Assembly: GCA_902596605.1 (NCBI GenBank)
Contig: CACJUU010000001.1
Location: 62,001 to 126,000 of the forward strand
DNA from: an uncultured Alphaproteobacteria bacterium
GTDB lineage: Bacteria; Pseudomonadota; Alphaproteobacteria; Rhodobacterales; Rhodobacteraceae
DNA length: 64,000 nucleotides
Direction: 5' to 3'
Position numbers and translations under genes: made by a program. The notes beneath the pieces were generated by a model that was not told the DNA's origin, did not search any database, and saw only the letters and a list, made by a program, of their open reading frames with translations. Each line of letters opens with the position of its first letter. Positions within the stretch are counted from its first letter, which is position 1. This document shows positions 53,036 to 62,027 of the stretch, piece by piece.

Positions 53036-54523
53036 ATGAAAAAAGAAAACGAACATATAATCATTATTGGAGCAGGAATTGGTGGGCTTGTTTCTGCCCT
53101 TTTGCTTTCCCAAAAGGGATTAAAAGTAACTGTTGTTGAAAGAAATGGATACCCTGGAGGAAAGTTAAGAGCCTTTTCAAGTCAAGAGGGTCCTATTGAT
53201 GCAGGGCCTACAGTTTTGACATTAATTGACGTTTTTCAGGAAATATTCACTCAAGCAAATCTAAATATTTTTAAGGAATTAGATTTGTATAAAGAAGAGG
53301 TATTAGCCAGACATTACTGGCCCGATGGAAAATGTTTAGATCTTTTCTCAACCCATGAAAAAAATCTTTTTTCAATAGAGCAAGTATTTGGGAAAAAATC
53401 AGCAGCTGAATTTGACAAATTTCATGGAGATTGTGAGACCCTTTTTTTTGCTTTTAATAACACGTTGTTAAGAAATGACTACCCTGGGAGCTTTTTCATA
53501 AAAAAAGATTTTTTAAAAAGTATTCCTCGATTAATTAACATTTTGGGCTTCCCAACCGACTACTGGAGCAAGCTAGAAAGATATTTCAGCGAACCTAAGC
53601 TCAGACAACTTTTTGGAAGATATGCGACATATGTTGGGGGTTCGCCTTTCAATTCTCCATCCCTGCTACAACTCATATGGTATGTTGAGTTTCTTGGAGT
53701 ATGGCGCGTAAGAGGAGGTCTTCATACTCTAGCGAATAAATTGAAACAATTATCTACAGAAAATGGTGTTAAGTTCATTTTCAATAAGTCTGTTACTAAA
53801 ATTAATATTAAAGATAACAAGGTGTGTAGCGTAGATCTCAATGATGGACAAAGGTACCAATCCAAAACTGTATTGTTTAATGGAGATCCACGAAACTTTA
53901 GAGAAGGTAACTTGGGTAGTAACTTAAAAAATATAATGAAAAAAACAGCCACTGAACCACGATCTTTATCTGCCTATGTTTGGTCATTTGCTTCTGAAAC
54001 TACGGGGGTGGAACTAGCCCACCACAATGTCTTTTTTAATGAGAACTATAAGAATGAATTTGATAGTATATCAGCCGGACAAATAGCTAAAGACCCCACT
54101 TTATATATATGCAAGCAAGAAAAGGGCTTAAAAAGTAGCTCAAAAAATCGCTTTGAGATAATCATCAACGCGCCCTCACTCACTCAAAACAAAATTACTG
54201 CTACCAAGGAGTATGATTTATGCAAAGAAAGAACATTTCAAAAACTCAGCAAAATGGGAATATACTTCAAAAACAAACCGAATTCACACAATCTGGCAAC
54301 TCCGAGAGCATTCGAAAGACTAGCACCGGGCGCGGACGGATCAATCTACGGGCTGAGCCCCGAGAGACTACTTTCAACCTTCCAAAGACCCTCCACAAAA
54401 ACAAAAATAAGGGGCCTTTATCTGGCGGGAGGGGGAACTCATCCAGGACCGGGTTTGCCAATGGCAGCTCTATCAGGCAAGCATGCGGCAGAAATGATAA
54501 AACGGGACCTTGTTTTGATCTGA
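53036..54523 (+). CDS. crtD: methoxyneurosporene/hydroxyneurosporene desaturase
   Basis: 495 residues, CrtI-like FAD desaturase: IIIGAGIGGLVSALLLSQKG near the N terminus and LYLAGGGTHPGPGLPMAALS near the C terminus. It adds the 3,4 double bond in the spheroidene series. No ribosome site is visible before ATG 53036. Its TGA stop at 54521 overlaps a CTG that may start crtC. Confidence 0.92.
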   Translation: MKKENEHIIIIGAGIGGLVSALLLSQKGLKVTVVERNGYPGGKLRAFSSQEGPIDAGPTVLTLIDVFQEIFTQANLNIFKELDLYKEEVLARHYWPDGKCLDLFSTHEKNLFSIEQVFGKKSAAEFDKFHGDCETLFFAFNNTLLRNDYPGSFFIKKDFLKSIPRLINILGFPTDYWSKLERYFSEPKLRQLFGRYATYVGGSPFNSPSLLQLIWYVEFLGVWRVRGGLHTLANKLKQLSTENGVKFIFNKSVTKINIKDNKVCSVDLNDGQRYQSKTVLFNGDPRNFREGNLGSNLKNIMKKTATEPRSLSAYVWSFASETTGVELAHHNVFFNENYKNEFDSISAGQIAKDPTLYICKQEKGLKSSSKNRFEIIINAPSLTQNKITATKEYDLCKERTFQKLSKMGIYFKNKPNSHNLATPRAFERLAPGADGSIYGLSPERLLSTFQRPSTKTKIRGLYLAGGGTHPGPGLPMAALSGKHAAEMIKRDLVLI

Positions 54524-55419
54524 ATATCCCACCCAACGGGTACGGATGGTGGTACATGGATGGCCTTTCAGATGACGGCACAAAAGCAGTTTCAATTATT
54601 GCTTTCATAGGTTCGGTCTTCTCCCCATGGTATAGTTGGTCTGGTAGAAAAAACCCTCATGACTTTTGTTCAATAAATATTGTGACATATGGTAAAGGGG
54701 GAAGATGGACAATGACTGAGCGAAGGGAACGCCATGTTAAAATTACCAAAAATTCTTTTAAGGTAGGGCCCAGCAAATTAGAGTGGGATGGCAAGAAGCT
54801 TGTTCTAGAGTTTTGCGAAATAACAATTCCACATTTCGATAAAATTGAAGGTTGCATCACTGTTACACCAGAAAATGTAAATGATTTGGAAGTATTGTTG
54901 AAACCTGACGGGACACACATATGGAGACCATTCTCTCCAATTTCACGTATAGAGATTAAAACAAATAAGAAAGGATGGAGTTGGCAAGGGAACGCTTACC
55001 TCGATGGAAATTTTGGAACAAGGGCACTAGAACAAGATTTCAATTATTGGACCTGGAGTCGTCTACCTTTTAAAGATAAATGCCTAACATTTTACGACGC
55101 TGATCTAGTTGACGGCAGCAGTACCAACATTGCACTGCGCTTTAATAAAAATGGCTCAGTTGAAGAGGTAGAAGCACCTCCTCTTAAACCTATATCAAAA
55201 ACAAAATGGCACATTAAACGGGTTGCCAGATCGGATAGGGAATTTTCACCCTATCAAAGCCGGGCATTGCTGGATGCACCATTTTATTCCAGAAGTGAGT
55301 TAGTTACCCAAATTGATAAAGAAAAAACTACTGGAGTTCATGAAACCTTGGATATGAAAAGGTTTACAAACCCACTGATAAAACCTTTGCTATGCGCAAA
55401 GATACCTCGAATTTTTTAG
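54520..55419 (+). CDS. crtC: hydroxyneurosporene synthase (carotenoid 1,2-hydratase); start uncertain
   Basis: About 299 residues, adds water across the terminal double bond of neurosporene or spheroidene precursors. Family features: GYGWWYMDGLSDDGTK, AFIGSVFSPWYSWSGRK and the later DGNFGTRALEQDF. Homology (GPxFD..PPxGYxWWY) begins at or just before the crtD stop, yet no ATG, GTG or TTG lies in frame there. Options: CTG 54520 in a CTGA overlap with crtD (used here), ATG 54556 (would cut off the conserved WWY), the open frame back to ATG 54220 inside crtD, or a -1 slip at AAAA 54499-54502. Tail to tail with tspO, 4-base overlap. Confidence 0.8.
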   Translation: MNIPPNGYGWWYMDGLSDDGTKAVSIIAFIGSVFSPWYSWSGRKNPHDFCSINIVTYGKGGRWTMTERRERHVKITKNSFKVGPSKLEWDGKKLVLEFCEITIPHFDKIEGCITVTPENVNDLEVLLKPDGTHIWRPFSPISRIEIKTNKKGWSWQGNAYLDGNFGTRALEQDFNYWTWSRLPFKDKCLTFYDADLVDGSSTNIALRFNKNGSVEEVEAPPLKPISKTKWHIKRVARSDREFSPYQSRALLDAPFYSRSELVTQIDKEKTTGVHETLDMKRFTNPLIKPLLCAKIPRIF

Positions 55420-55880
55420 GAATTCTCCTTATTCAATTGAATAATAGAAAAATTTAATACCCCTGCGTAGGAACCCCAAACTATATAAGGAGTAAGTAGA
55501 AGACCTGCTATTAAATCAGTATAAAAAGCTAGGACAACCATGATAATAACCGAAACCCAAAGGCATAGTAGAATTATAAAACCTAACTTTATCCTGTGGA
55601 GTCCAAAGAATACGGGAGTCCATAAAGTATTGAATACAAGTTGAAGAGCCCAAAAAATCAAGAATAAGTCATTGTTAGGAGCTTCGTAAACTCTAACTAA
55701 AGAATATGACATGGCTATATATAAATATAACCATGCAATAGGAAAAACCCAATCTGAAGGTGTCCAACTAGGTTTGTTAAGGGATTTATACCAGTCTCCT
55801 GTTGGGAATAAAGAACCGGTAGACCCAGCTGCGAGACACGCCAAAAAACCTAGCAAAAAAATGAATATCGACTCTGTCAT
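55416..55880 (-). CDS. tspO: tryptophan-rich sensory protein TspO (CrtK)
   Basis: 154 residues with five membrane segments; NKPSWTPSDWVFPIAWLYLYI near residue 36 is the TspO/MBR hallmark. In Rhodobacter this outer-membrane porphyrin-binding protein modulates photosynthesis gene expression with oxygen. Third gene of crtI-crtB-tspO. Confidence 0.93.
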   Translation of the reverse strand: MTESIFIFLLGFLACLAAGSTGSLFPTGDWYKSLNKPSWTPSDWVFPIAWLYLYIAMSYSLVRVYEAPNNDLFLIFWALQLVFNTLWTPVFFGLHRIKLGFIILLCLWVSVIIMVVLAFYTDLIAGLLLTPYIVWGSYAGVLNFSIIQLNKENS

Positions 55881-55892
55881 AGCTCCAGTTCT

Positions 55893-56921
55893 CTATGTTG
55901 ATAAATAAATGCTTTTCTTATCATTTTTTTCAAGCTCCATTAAAACGTCCATCAATCTTTTGCCAGAAAAAAGAACCATATCATTGCCATGATTTATCTT
56001 CTGTGCGCTATTTACAAGAAATTTCACTTCTCTTAAAGCGGGAGCATGTACAACAGCTGAAACTGGCAAAATTTTAGAACTAAGAGTTTTTAAAAAAGAA
56101 AAAGCAAGCAAAGTTATCTTTTCAGATTTTGAGGTTATTGCTCTCTGGTTAATGCTATCGTATTGAACAGACTCAATATGTGCTCCGATACCTTCATAAA
56201 TGTAGCGGGCAGCATATATTCCTGGCTGACAGGAAGTTGGGAGGCCAAAAAGACCAGATTCTGAACGCTTATATAATCGTCTCGCTTCTTCTAATAAACG
56301 TTTTGCGATTGAAGCTAACTCTTTGGAAGGTTTAGGGCTTGTCAGAAAATGTTTCAAATCTATATTTTTTTCCTTCAGCCAATCAGTAGGAATGTATATA
56401 CGGTTACTTCTTGCATCTTCGCCTATGTCTCTCACAATGTTAGTAAGTTGCATAGCCACACCTAGATCACAAGCACGTGCTAATATATCTTTATCTCTTA
56501 CTCGCATTAGGACGCACATCATTACGCCGACTGTTGATGCAACGCGTGCACAATAAGAGCGTAACTCTGAAAGAGATTTATACCTTCTCCCTTCAGCGTC
56601 CCATTGCATTCCCTCTAATAAAGCCATCGGGAGTGCCTTTGGCATTTCATAAAACCTAACAAGTTCTGCAAAACATCTATCGGAGGCATGATTTTCAGGT
56701 TTTCCCAAATAGACTTTTTCAAGTCTGACAAAAAGCTTTTTTAGAGATAGCAATTTTGCCTGACTATCATCAATTGCATCGTCGACAATTCGACAAAATG
56801 AATACAAAACAATTGCAGAGTCGCGTACTTTTTTGGGAAGAATTTGTGAAGCAGCATAAAAAGAGTGGGATCCCTTTTTAATTATTTCGTAACAGGTTTC
56901 CAGATCTCCTTTGTTATACAT
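55893..56921 (-). CDS. crtB: phytoene synthase
   Basis: 342 residues; condenses two GGPP to phytoene. Aspartate-rich motifs FCRIVDDAIDDSQ (about residue 42) and TNIVRDIGEDARSNRIYIP (about residue 158) bind Mg-diphosphate. Four bases after crtI. Confidence 0.95.
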   Translation of the reverse strand: MYNKGDLETCYEIIKKGSHSFYAASQILPKKVRDSAIVLYSFCRIVDDAIDDSQAKLLSLKKLFVRLEKVYLGKPENHASDRCFAELVRFYEMPKALPMALLEGMQWDAEGRRYKSLSELRSYCARVASTVGVMMCVLMRVRDKDILARACDLGVAMQLTNIVRDIGEDARSNRIYIPTDWLKEKNIDLKHFLTSPKPSKELASIAKRLLEEARRLYKRSESGLFGLPTSCQPGIYAARYIYEGIGAHIESVQYDSINQRAITSKSEKITLLAFSFLKTLSSKILPVSAVVHAPALREVKFLVNSAQKINHGNDMVLFSGKRLMDVLMELEKNDKKSIYLST

Positions 56922-56925
56922 TTGA

Positions 56926-58524
56926 TTAAACCTGCATTACTTTCTTATTGGTGAAATAGCTTGTTTTATTCGAAACTTTTTTCAAATCTGGAAGAATTTC
57001 ATCTAATATTTCTGCAGATGCAAGAACGCCCGGTAATCCTGGCCCAGGATGAGTACCAGCGCCAACAAGAAAGAGATTATCAAGCTCTTCTGATCTATTG
57101 TGAGGTCTAAACCAGGCGCTTTGAAACATTTGAGGTTCCAAGGAAAAACCACTTCCGAAATGGCTCAAATATCTTTCTTTAAAATCAAGGGGGGTCATAA
57201 CATACTCGGTTTTTATTGATCGGCTCAGCCCAGGCAAAAGTCTTCTCTCTAAAACATCAAGTATTTTTTTCTTGTAGCTTTTTTCAATGTTACGCCAGTG
57301 AATATCATTATTAAAACTTAGGTTTGGAACGCAAGCCAATACATAAAAAGTATCGTCTCCTTTTGGAGCACAAGTTTTGTCAGTGACAGAAGGTCTATGT
57401 ACATATAAACTCATTTCCTGAGGTAACTTCCCTTTTATAAAAATATCATTAACCTCTTTTTTATAATTGGGTCCCACCAGAATTGTATGATGCCCGACAT
57501 TCTTCCACTTTGATCTTGTTTTTGACGTACCAAAATGCCAAACAAAGAGACTCATTGACCAATTCTTCGCGTCTAATTTATGTTTGGTCCACCTTTTCTT
57601 TCTTTGGTGCCCTAATAAACTATCATATGTATTCTGAAGATCTGCGTTTGACACTACATAATCTGCGCTAATTTTTTCTCCAGACTCCAATTGAACTCCA
57701 ATTGCTTTGTTATCTTTTGTTAAAATTTTATTAACTGTTGTATTAAGTGTTACTTGACCCCCTGAGGATTTAATTTTGTCTGCCATTTTATTTGCCATGG
57801 CTTGAGCTCCTCCGTGAATATAGTAAACACCAAATCTATGCTCCAAATAATTCACTAAACCCCACATGGACGTAACAGTGAAGGGATTCCCACCTACAAA
57901 AAGTGGATGAAAACTTAACGCAAACCTTAGCTTTGAGTTGGATACATAGCTCGCAGCACTTTTATAAACTGACCTATCTGCTCTTAGAAGAGCAAATATT
58001 GGAAGAACCTTTAGAGTATCCCATAGTCTATGCATGGGACTTCTTCCCATTGAGCCCTTTTTTGAAAACGCGAAATTATATTGCCTTTCTGATAAATTCA
58101 TGAACTTTCGATATCCTTTGAGATCATTTGGTGCAAATTTTTTAATTTGAGCCTCAAAATTTGATTTGTTGCCAGAAACTGAAAGAACATCATTATCTTC
58201 AAATATCAAATCATAATATGGATTAAGCTTTTCTATCTTAACATGTTTATTGAGATCATCCCCACATCTCTTCCAAAGTTCTTCAAAGTTTTTTGGTAAA
58301 GTCAAAATCGTTGGACCTAGATCAAATCGATGTCCTTTTTGAGTTTTGGATGACCCGCGACCACCAACAGTTTGCAATCTATCAAAAACGTGGACATGGT
58401 ACCCTTTTTCAGAGAGAAGCATTGCCGCAGACAAGCCTCCAAATCCCGCTCCAATAATGGCAACAGAAGGCTTTTCCACTTCACTCTTACCATCAAAGTA
58501 CGTTTCGTCGGTCTTTTTCAACAT
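56926..58524 (-). CDS. crtI: phytoene desaturase
   Basis: 532 residues, FAD enzyme desaturating phytoene to neurosporene (three steps in this pathway type). IIGAGFGGLSAAMLLSEKGY near residue 24 and FLVGAGTHPGPGLPGVL near the C terminus. ATG 58524 lacks a ribosome site; the promoter -10 ends 5 bases upstream, suggesting a leaderless message. Confidence 0.95.
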   Translation of the reverse strand: MLKKTDETYFDGKSEVEKPSVAIIGAGFGGLSAAMLLSEKGYHVHVFDRLQTVGGRGSSKTQKGHRFDLGPTILTLPKNFEELWKRCGDDLNKHVKIEKLNPYYDLIFEDNDVLSVSGNKSNFEAQIKKFAPNDLKGYRKFMNLSERQYNFAFSKKGSMGRSPMHRLWDTLKVLPIFALLRADRSVYKSAASYVSNSKLRFALSFHPLFVGGNPFTVTSMWGLVNYLEHRFGVYYIHGGAQAMANKMADKIKSSGGQVTLNTTVNKILTKDNKAIGVQLESGEKISADYVVSNADLQNTYDSLLGHQRKKRWTKHKLDAKNWSMSLFVWHFGTSKTRSKWKNVGHHTILVGPNYKKEVNDIFIKGKLPQEMSLYVHRPSVTDKTCAPKGDDTFYVLACVPNLSFNNDIHWRNIEKSYKKKILDVLERRLLPGLSRSIKTEYVMTPLDFKERYLSHFGSGFSLEPQMFQSAWFRPHNRSEELDNLFLVGAGTHPGPGLPGVLASAEILDEILPDLKKVSNKTSYFTNKKVMQV

Positions 58525-58529
58525 ATCTG

Positions 58530-58558
58530 ATCTTAAACATGTCAGTTTTTTTTGACAA
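58530..58558 (-). promoter_or_regulatory. crtI promoter
   Basis: Minus strand: -35 TTGTCA (58558-58553), 17-base spacer, -10 TAAGAT (58535-58530). The predicted start of transcription falls on or beside the crtI ATG. The -35 overlaps a PpsR operator. Confidence 0.55.
58540..58557. promoter_or_regulatory. PpsR/CrtJ operator 9 (crtI/crtA)
   Basis: TGTCAGTTTTTTTTGACA, perfect TGT-N12-ACA with extended TGTCA/TGACA arms, overlapping the -35 elements of both divergent promoters (crtI and crtA). No second site was seen in this gap. Confidence 0.88.
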
Positions 58559-58580
58559 TATTTTTAATAAAAAATATGCT
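58552..58580 (+). promoter_or_regulatory. crtA-bchIDO promoter
   Basis: -35 TTGACA (58552-58557), 17-base spacer, -10 TATGCT (58575-58580). Transcription would begin near 58587, about 25 bases before the ATT proposed as the crtA start. Confidence 0.65.
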
Positions 58581-58611
58581 TTGAATTGAACAACCCATTT
58601 TGGAGTAGATA

Positions 58612-59316
58612 ATTAAAACAATTACCATAAGTTTTTTTAGGTTCCAGTCCATATTTGGCAAACTTTGGGCTTTTTCCCATATGGGGTTTTCACATTTATA
58701 TATGAGAAGGATGAAAGGCCTGCAATTTTATAAACTTTTTGGAAGTGGTGTAGGGGAAGGCTTTACCCCTGTATTAAACCCTAATGTTTATGCTATCATG
58801 GCGGTATGGGATAGTGTGACCGATGCGGATCAAAACATAGCCAACTCATCAATTTTCAAACAATATAAAAATAGATCGAAAGAAAACTGGACGCTATATC
58901 TAAAACCTACCAGATCTTGGGGTAGTTGGGATAAAAGAAACCCGTTTGAAATAACTGATAACCTCGATCAAACATTTCCTGTAGTAGCGCTTACAAGAGC
59001 AACAATAAAAACGAGTATCCTTTTAAAGTTTTGGAAAAGAGTGCCAGATATATCAAAAACAATTGGGCTCAATAGAAATGTTTTATTTAAAATCGGCTTA
59101 GGAGAAATTCCATGGTTTCACCAAGTCACCTTCTCAATATGGCCAAGTCAGGAAAGCATGGATCAATTTGCTAGAAATCATGGGCCTCACAAGGAGGCCA
59201 TCAAAGCTGTAAGGGAAAATAATTGGTTTAAAGAGGAACTCTATGCACGATTTGCAATAGACAAACAAATCGGCCAATGGCCAGAAATAAATATAAATAA
59301 GGAAGCAAGTGAATAA
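58612..59316 (+). CDS. crtA: spheroidene monooxygenase, probable ATT start
   Basis: 234 residues; oxidises spheroidene to spheroidenone with O2. Conserved LFGSGVGEGFTPVLNPNVYA lies near residue 42. The first ATG (58681) would remove 23 residues of family-like sequence (ISFFRFQSIFGKLWAFSHMG). The frame upstream is open back to a TAG at 58606, has no ATG/GTG/TTG, but has a GGAG ribosome site (58602-58605) exactly 6 bases before ATT 58612. AUU initiation is rare (E. coli infC). The end overlaps bchI by 8 bases. Confidence 0.87.
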   Translation: MKTITISFFRFQSIFGKLWAFSHMGFSHLYMRRMKGLQFYKLFGSGVGEGFTPVLNPNVYAIMAVWDSVTDADQNIANSSIFKQYKNRSKENWTLYLKPTRSWGSWDKRNPFEITDNLDQTFPVVALTRATIKTSILLKFWKRVPDISKTIGLNRNVLFKIGLGEIPWFHQVTFSIWPSQESMDQFARNHGPHKEAIKAVRENNWFKEELYARFAIDKQIGQWPEININKEASE

Positions 59317-60322
59317 GTATTTTCCATTCTCAGCAATAGTTGGACAAGAACAAATGAAACTTGCTCTAATTTTGACAGCAATCGATCCATCAATTGGAGG
59401 CGTACTCGTCTTTGGAGATCGAGGCACTGGGAAATCAACCATTGTTAGATCGCTCGCGGGATTATTACCAAAGCAAAATTTTGTAATAGATTGCTCCTTT
59501 AATTGTCAGAATTCATTTAATCTATGCGATCAGTGTAAAAAAAAGAAGTCTCTTGAGTTTGAAGAACGTTCAACTCCTGTTATAGATCTTCCATTGGGGT
59601 CAACAGAAGACAGAGTTGTTGGAGCACTAAATTTAGAAATTGCTTTAACTGAGGGCAGGAAAGTGTTTGAACCAGGCTTGTTAGCCAAAGCAAATAGTGG
59701 CTTCCTTTATATAGATGAGGTCAACTTGCTTGAGGATCATATCGTTGATCTGCTTTTAGACGTTGCTGCATCAGGAGAGAACCTAGTCGAAAGGGATGGA
59801 ATATCTATAAGACACTCATCAAAGTTCGTCTTAATTGGTTCTGGGAATCCTGAAGAGGGTGAACTCAGACCGCAGCTACTTGATAGATTTGGTTTCTCAG
59901 TAAATGTGGGTTCCCCCTCTGAAATATCGCAAAGGATTGAAGTGATTAAAAGAAGAGATGAGTTTGAAAGAGATCCTCAAGCTTTTTTACGGAAGTGGAG
60001 ACGGAAAGATTTAACAGTGCAAAAAAAAATAATTCATGCAAAAAATGCTTTAGATAAAATTGAGCTTGACGATAGTATTTTATCAAAGTGTGCTGAAATT
60101 TGTATCGCGGTGGGCTCTGATGGATTGAGGGGAGAATTAACACTTTTGAGGGCTTTAAGAGCACTCTGTGCGTTTAATGAGACAACAAAGCCAACTTTAG
60201 AGGATATTAGAGAGATAGCTGTTTACACTCTTAGCCATAGACTGAGAAGGGATCCATTGGATGATACAAGTTCAGAGGTGCGCGTGAAAAGAAAAGTCAA
60301 TGAACTGATAGATGACAAATAA
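59309..60322 (+). CDS. bchI: magnesium chelatase subunit I
   Basis: 337 residues, AAA+ ATPase of Mg chelatase: FPFSAIVGQEQMKLALILTA start, Walker A GDRGTGKST (about residue 36), Walker B LYIDEVNLL and IGSGNPEEGELRPQLLDRFG sensor region. GTG 59309 overlaps the crtA end, with AAGGA 7 bases upstream. Confidence 0.95.
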   Translation: MNKYFPFSAIVGQEQMKLALILTAIDPSIGGVLVFGDRGTGKSTIVRSLAGLLPKQNFVIDCSFNCQNSFNLCDQCKKKKSLEFEERSTPVIDLPLGSTEDRVVGALNLEIALTEGRKVFEPGLLAKANSGFLYIDEVNLLEDHIVDLLLDVAASGENLVERDGISIRHSSKFVLIGSGNPEEGELRPQLLDRFGFSVNVGSPSEISQRIEVIKRRDEFERDPQAFLRKWRRKDLTVQKKIIHAKNALDKIELDDSILSKCAEICIAVGSDGLRGELTLLRALRALCAFNETTKPTLEDIREIAVYTLSHRLRRDPLDDTSSEVRVKRKVNELIDDK

Positions 60323-62018
60323 AATTGACTTTCTTGAACATGAGCTCGATGTAAATGCTGCCATTCAGGGCATATTAACAGTTAGTAGCATCGATCCCTC
60401 CCTTGGGTCGTTATCTATAAAGGCCAACTATTCAACCTTAAGAACGGTGTTTCTTTCTAACCTCTTGTCCCTATTAAAACCAAAACGATTGAAAAAAATT
60501 TATCCCTTTCAAAATCCAACCGACTTTGCCAATAACATTAACATGGTCGATACACTAACCTTTGGCACGCCAAAATATAATGAAGATATATTCTCATCCG
60601 ATAACATCGCTTTAATTTTAACTAACACGGAAAAAATGGAAAAAGGTCTAGCTACATTTTTGAGAAACAAAATTAAGAACAACAGCAACAAATTCTTTAT
60701 TGCATTAGACGAAAGCGAAAGTAACGAGATGCCCAGAGAAAATCTATCCGAGTATCTTATTTTTTCTATAAATCTGGATGGCACAAGACATAAAGATTTG
60801 AAAAAAGTTTCCATAAATAGAAAAAAAATTTCTGAGGCTAAAGAAAAGCTAGCGGCTGTACAAGTGAATAAAAAAATATTGGATTACTTAATCGCGTCCG
60901 CCGAAATGTTTTCTATTTCCAATATGCATACAATTTTTACCACCTTAAAAGTTGCTAAGTCATTATGTGCTTATAAAGGAAAAAAGAGTGTAACGAGAGA
61001 AGACATAAACCTAGCTATTTCCCTCTCAATGATTCATAAGGCAAAACAAATTCCAGAATTTCAACAAGAGGAGAAAGTAGCGACGCCTGAACAAGAACAA
61101 TCAAGAGATGATAATGAAAGTAAAGCGAACGAAACAGAACTAAATAGTGAAGACAAAAAAATGCTCATAGATGCTCTTAAAATCTCTCTCCCAAGCAGCC
61201 TCATTGAGACTCTTTTGTCAAAAAATTCTCAATCTATTAGTTATGGGGAAGCAGCTGGATCTGGAGAAAGAAACAATAATTTCTTTGTAGGCCGCCCTAT
61301 CCCTTCCGTTAATAGGAAATATTCTTCTGACAAAAGAATTGATTTGATGGGGACGCTTACAAAATCTATCCCTTGGCAAAAAATAAGATCTTCTTCAGTT
61401 ACAAAAAATAAAAAAATAATCATTTATCCACAAGACATCATGATAAAAAGATTTGAGAAGCAGTCAGAGAGGCTTCTAATATTTTTAGTTGATGCATCAG
61501 GCTCTAATGCTATTGGGCGGTTAAATGAAGCAAAGGGAGCTATCGAGATATTATTATCCGATGCTTATGCAAAGCGAGATAATGTTGCTCTCATTTCTTT
61601 TAGTGGATTGAAAGCTGATCGTTTACTATTACCTACAAAATCTCTTGTGACAGCCAAGAAAAAATTAAGTTCACTGCCTGGAGGTGGTGCTACACCTTTG
61701 GCAAATGGTCTACTCGAAGCATTTAATATGGCATCTGCCGCTAGATCCCGAAGTATAAAACCTATTATTATCCTCTTATCTGACGGTAGGGGAAACATGT
61801 CACTTGATGGAGTGGGAGATCGTGTTAAAGCTACTAAGGATACAACCTATATAGCATCATTAATAAAACGAAACGCCATCAATAATATCTTTATTGATAC
61901 GTCTAGAAGAAAAACACCAATGGCTAATGAGCTCGCAAGAGAGCTAAACGGTCATTATTTCCAATTGCCAATGGCTAATTCCAGCAGCATTTCAAAAGCA
62001 GTTCAGCGATCGATATAG
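60312..62018 (+). CDS. bchD: magnesium chelatase subunit D
   Basis: 568 residues: degenerate AAA+ N-terminal part, a low-complexity acidic linker (about 250-285, many E, Q, N) and a C-terminal von Willebrand A domain with the MIDAS motif LVDASGSNA (about residue 394). It bridges BchI and BchH. Overlaps bchI by 11 bases. Confidence 0.94.
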   Translation: MTNKIDFLEHELDVNAAIQGILTVSSIDPSLGSLSIKANYSTLRTVFLSNLLSLLKPKRLKKIYPFQNPTDFANNINMVDTLTFGTPKYNEDIFSSDNIALILTNTEKMEKGLATFLRNKIKNNSNKFFIALDESESNEMPRENLSEYLIFSINLDGTRHKDLKKVSINRKKISEAKEKLAAVQVNKKILDYLIASAEMFSISNMHTIFTTLKVAKSLCAYKGKKSVTREDINLAISLSMIHKAKQIPEFQQEEKVATPEQEQSRDDNESKANETELNSEDKKMLIDALKISLPSSLIETLLSKNSQSISYGEAAGSGERNNNFFVGRPIPSVNRKYSSDKRIDLMGTLTKSIPWQKIRSSSVTKNKKIIIYPQDIMIKRFEKQSERLLIFLVDASGSNAIGRLNEAKGAIEILLSDAYAKRDNVALISFSGLKADRLLLPTKSLVTAKKKLSSLPGGGATPLANGLLEAFNMASAARSRSIKPIIILLSDGRGNMSLDGVGDRVKATKDTTYIASLIKRNAINNIFIDTSRRKTPMANELARELNGHYFQLPMANSSSISKAVQRSI

Positions 62019-62027
62019 TGCATAGAG

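Noticed and set aside
54220-54519. 100-residue N-terminal extension of CrtC
   Set aside because: The sequence is low-complexity and out of frame with the clearly conserved CrtD C terminus; it is most likely chance openness, though its AAGGAG is noted in findings.
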